Source of the DNA: an uncultured Bdellovibrio sp.
GTDB lineage: Bacteria; Bdellovibrionota; Bdellovibrionia; Bdellovibrionales; Bdellovibrionaceae
Direction: 5' to 3'
Length of the DNA stretch: 7,684 nucleotides
Assembly (NCBI GenBank): GCA_937871355.1
Contig: CALMPX010000025.1
Coordinates: 1-7,684, forward strand
The first letter of the stretch is position 1. Every line of letters starts with the position of its first letter. The notes under the pieces were generated by a model. It had not been told where the DNA came from, did no database searches, and was given only the letters and a program-made list of their open reading frames with translations. The position numbers were made by a program, and so were the translations under genes. Below, piece by piece: positions 5,732-7,684 of this stretch.

Positions 5732-5750
5732 AAGACCTTGGCCAAGTCTT
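5732..5750. repeat. Imperfect inverted repeat, candidate operator
   Basis: AAGAC at 5732-5736 mirrors GTCTT at 5746-5750 around TTGGCCAA (5738-5745), with a single unpaired C at 5737. The near-dyad symmetry and the adjacent palindrome at 5719-5730 suggest a protein-binding site controlling one or both divergent genes. As RNA it would form only a short stem, so termination is less likely. Confidence 0.35.
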
Positions 5751-5810
5751 TTACAGATCATAAGCTATAAGGGAACTTAAGGATGTAAAAGTTTTTTACA
5801 GTGCATAAAA

Positions 5811-5835
5811 ATGTCAGGCCATTTCAGTCTGACAT
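5811..5835 (+). promoter_or_regulatory. Leader hairpin upstream of the coiled-coil gene
   Basis: ATGTCAG (5811-5817) and CTGACAT (5829-5835) form a perfect 7-bp inverted repeat with an 11-base loop. It lies 84 bp ahead of the preferred start codon and could be either a DNA-binding dyad or an RNA stem in the leader. No U-tract follows, so it is not an intrinsic terminator. Confidence 0.35.
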
Positions 5836-5919
5836 AGGTCTATGTTGGTGAGAAAAGAGTTGTTAGATCAGTCATCTCAACAAAAAATAGAGATGACACA
5901 AATAACGAGGATGTTCGAT

Positions 5920-7128
5920 ATGATAAAATTGAAAATGATGAAGCCCAGTCTCTATTTAGTACCTGCTCTTTTATTGCATTTCAGTACAGTGCAAGTTTAT
6001 GCCGCTTCGAATAATGATGTCGAATCCGCTCAAATCGAAGCCGAAGAGGCCCAAGCCGATTTGGATGCCACTAAAGTTGATCACGCCGAAGTCAAAAAAC
6101 GTTTAGATACGGAATCAAAAAAATTATCTGAAGCTAAAGATCAGGCTCGTAAATCTTTTGAAAACGCTAAAAAATTAGAGGCTGATTTAAAAAAAGAACA
6201 AGCCCAGACAGAAAAAGATATCGCGAAAATAAAGCAGGAAGCTGCCGAAGTGGAACGAGCACGCCTGGTCACAGAAAAGCAAATTACTGATTCTCAAAAT
6301 AAAATCAAACAGTCCCAGGATAAAATAGCAGCGGCGAAAGCTAAAGCCGCTGAGACTTTGGCCTTAGTTGCAAAAACGGAAGCGACACTTAAAGAGACGC
6401 AAGCCAAGAATAAAGATTTAGATAAAGAACATCAGAGCCTACAAGCTCAGATTACAGATGCTCAGAAGCAGGTCTTAGCGGAACAAAAAAAACTTTCAGA
6501 TGAGCAAAACACTCAAACTAAAAATAAAGCGATGATTTCGAAAGCCATTGCGGATTCCAAAGTGGAAGAAGCTCGCTTAAATCACGAGAAAGCAAAACTC
6601 GATGCAGAAATTAAACGTAACGAGACGGAAGTTTCGAAATTAAAACAGCAAGCGGAAGTGATTTCGACAAGCGTAGATAAAAGTAAAAAAGAGATTGAAG
6701 TTTTAGAAGCTACCCATAAGACATCTGAACAGAGCTTAAAAGAAATGAAGAGTCAAATTTCTGATTTAAAAAAAGAAGAAGAAAAAGCCAAAGATAAGCG
6801 TGAGGATTTAACTAAAGAATCTTTAAAAAGTAAGAACGAACTGGTTAAGGCTACGAGCGAATTAAATCAAATTTCAGCTCAGAACAAAAAAACACTTTCA
6901 GGTCTTGAGCAAGATGAAAGACGTTATGCCGCTGAAGTTCAGAAGCTCACGGCCGACAAGGAAAAAGTTTTACAAGATAAAACAAAATTGGATCAACAAA
7001 TTCAAAAAATACAGTCAAATATTGAAGCGTTGAAAAACAAAAAAGGTATCTCTGAATCTGAGCTTAAGGCCGAAAAGGTTAAACTAGAAACGGAAAAATT
7101 AAAATGTGGGCAGTTCATAACTCAATAA
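5920..7128 (+). CDS. Long periplasmic coiled-coil protein
   Basis: A 402-residue protein of unknown function. Residues 1-28 (MIKLKMMKPSLYLVPALL, ending VQVYA) are a signal peptide with a VYA cleavage site before ASNND. From about residue 33 to 395 the sequence is an almost unbroken run of Lys, Glu, Ala, Gln, Asp and Leu with heptad-like spacing. It has no proline after residue 15, no tryptophan and hardly any glycine: an extended helical coiled coil, periplasmic if the signal is cleaved. A single cysteine (Cys396) sits near the C-terminus. Similarity to SMC or TolA proteins would be compositional only. I chose the ATG at 5920 because GAGG at 5907-5910 is nine bases upstream and the signal peptide begins there; the open frame extends to 5842 but would add a charged leader before the signal. 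The 3' end overlaps the PilZ gene by 25 bp in another frame. Confidence 0.85.
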   Translation: MIKLKMMKPSLYLVPALLLHFSTVQVYAASNNDVESAQIEAEEAQADLDATKVDHAEVKKRLDTESKKLSEAKDQARKSFENAKKLEADLKKEQAQTEKDIAKIKQEAAEVERARLVTEKQITDSQNKIKQSQDKIAAAKAKAAETLALVAKTEATLKETQAKNKDLDKEHQSLQAQITDAQKQVLAEQKKLSDEQNTQTKNKAMISKAIADSKVEEARLNHEKAKLDAEIKRNETEVSKLKQQAEVISTSVDKSKKEIEVLEATHKTSEQSLKEMKSQISDLKKEEEKAKDKREDLTKESLKSKNELVKATSELNQISAQNKKTLSGLEQDERRYAAEVQKLTADKEKVLQDKTKLDQQIQKIQSNIEALKNKKGISESELKAEKVKLETEKLKCGQFITQ

Positions 7129-7684
7129 AGGGTTGGACATTATACGATTTAAGTTTACGTGAGGTGCAGCTTTTGATGCAGACCATGTCGACGAATGAAA
7201 TTAAGCTCACTAAAGTTTCATCTTTGAAACAAAGTGATTGGATTTTTATTACTAAAGATTTGTATCCTGATTTTTTCTCCGATACTGGTAAAGAAAATAG
7301 TGGTTTTTCGGATCATAAAAATGGAGAAATCGGCGTGGAAGCGGATACAGATTTCTTTATTATTAAGCCTAAAAAAATTCACCAGACCCGTTTACATGAT
7401 CGAATTAATATACAAATTAAAGTTGTTATAGAAGGACAGAGTAAGTCGTTCGAATCAGTCACAGTTGACATTTCAGAAGGCGGTATTTTCTTTAAGGATA
7501 CTATTCCTGAATGGGTGTCAGGGTATTTTATTGTCAGGGTTTTTGATGGTGCTCGTTCTTATCAAGTGATTTGTTCAATGGTTGAAGATCAAAAAGTAAA
7601 GCAACGCGTGCAAATCGTTAGTGAGGAAAGTGATGCTCACTATGTTAAATATAAAGACTGGCTAGCTACATTAAATCGGGCTAG
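7104..7684 (+). CDS. PilZ-domain protein, 3' end beyond window
   Basis: The first 193 codons of a gene cut by the right edge; the frame is open throughout. The N-terminal part (MWAVHNSIKGWTLYDLSLRE, residues 1-20, with a later Trp46) resembles the GYF-like region (short W...G.Y pattern, then a helix) found ahead of PilZ domains in Bdellovibrio-type bacteria; this part is tentative. From about residue 94 a PilZ domain follows with both cyclic-di-GMP signatures: RLHDR (96-100, RxxxR) and DISEGG (122-127, DxSxxG). It should therefore bind cyclic-di-GMP in the cytoplasm and pass the signal to a partner. No signal peptide is visible. The ATG at 7104 lies within the end of the coiled-coil gene, with GGA nine bases upstream; a stop at 7080-7082 in this frame excludes a much longer start. 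The overlap suggests translational coupling. Confidence 0.8.
   Translation, partial: MWAVHNSIKGWTLYDLSLREVQLLMQTMSTNEIKLTKVSSLKQSDWIFITKDLYPDFFSDTGKENSGFSDHKNGEIGVEADTDFFIIKPKKIHQTRLHDRINIQIKVVIEGQSKSFESVTVDISEGGIFFKDTIPEWVSGYFIVRVFDGARSYQVICSMVEDQKVKQRVQIVSEESDAHYVKYKDWLATLNRA

Larger units (their letters stand above)
5629..5919. other. Divergent intergenic region between amidase and coiled-coil genes
   Basis: This 291-bp region must hold the promoters of both flanking genes, but no pair of hexamers is convincing. It contains purine-rich DNA at 5659-5680, an A9 run (5668-5676), a G9 run (5690-5698) and a G5 run (5711-5715). It also has the perfect palindrome CTTTATATAAAG (5719-5730), an imperfect inverted repeat at 5732-5750, and a hairpin at 5811-5835. 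On the plus strand TTGGCC (5738-5743), 17 bp, TAAGCT (5761-5766) is a possible weak promoter whose -35 lies in the centre of the inverted repeat. The reading frame upstream of 5920 remains open back to 5842 but looks like leader. Confidence 0.5.

Noticed and set aside
5842..5919. Longer start for the coiled-coil gene
   Set aside because: Adds 26 polar residues ahead of the signal peptide, whereas GAGG is well placed for the ATG at 5920.
7234..7431. 65-codon hydrophobic frame
   Set aside because: Out of frame within the PilZ gene, which shows clear motifs; a shadow.
1..7684. CRISPR array, insertion sequence or rRNA
   Set aside because: No regularly spaced repeats, no transposase-like protein and no rRNA sequence found by reading both strands.

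Overview
The window most resembles a moderately AT-rich Gram-negative bacterium of the Bdellovibrio-like predator group (Bdellovibrionota). This is an inference: two genes encode clear outer-membrane or periplasmic lipid-modified proteins, a periplasmic amidase sits in an operon with rph and rdgB, and the right edge has a PilZ protein with a tryptophan-rich, GYF-like N-terminal region of a kind I associate with that group. No taxonomic marker settles the assignment.

Layout. 1-262 (minus) is the 5' part of a multi-pass membrane protein running off the left edge. A 108-bp gap carries a promoter for a complete tRNA-Val(GAC) at 371-446. Only 24 bp later, with no terminator visible, comes a secreted outer-membrane beta-barrel gene (471-1544). 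After a 194-bp gap that ends in a palindromic operator, a BrnT/BrnA toxin-antitoxin operon occupies 1739-2276. Convergent to it, on the minus strand, is a two-gene unit with its own promoter and terminator: a lytic transglycosylase-domain protein without a signal peptide (2770-3438), overlapped by a cysteine-rich lipoprotein gene (2280-2792). Next, also on the minus strand, is a housekeeping operon transcribed in the order N-acetylmuramoyl-L-alanine amidase (4918-5628), rph (4125-4874), rdgB (3513-4106). A 291-bp divergent intergenic region holds a G9 tract and several inverted repeats. Rightward of it are a long, proline-free periplasmic coiled-coil protein (5920-7128) and an overlapping PilZ-domain gene that runs off the right edge (7104-7684).

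How the parts may work together. The amidase cleaves peptidoglycan during growth or division, while RNase PH trims tRNA 3' ends and RdgB cleans the nucleotide pool; they appear to share one transcript. The stretch between about 1.55 and 3.5 kb (toxin-antitoxin plus transglycosylase/lipoprotein) looks like an accessory insert between conserved genes. The transglycosylase/lipoprotein pair is the best candidate for something undescribed: it has the layout of a cell-wall hydrolase with a periplasmic protector. The coiled-coil/PilZ overlap suggests translational coupling between an envelope protein and a cyclic-di-GMP receptor. Several published-style start choices had to be moved downstream because ribosome-binding sites or family lengths favour internal ATG codons.
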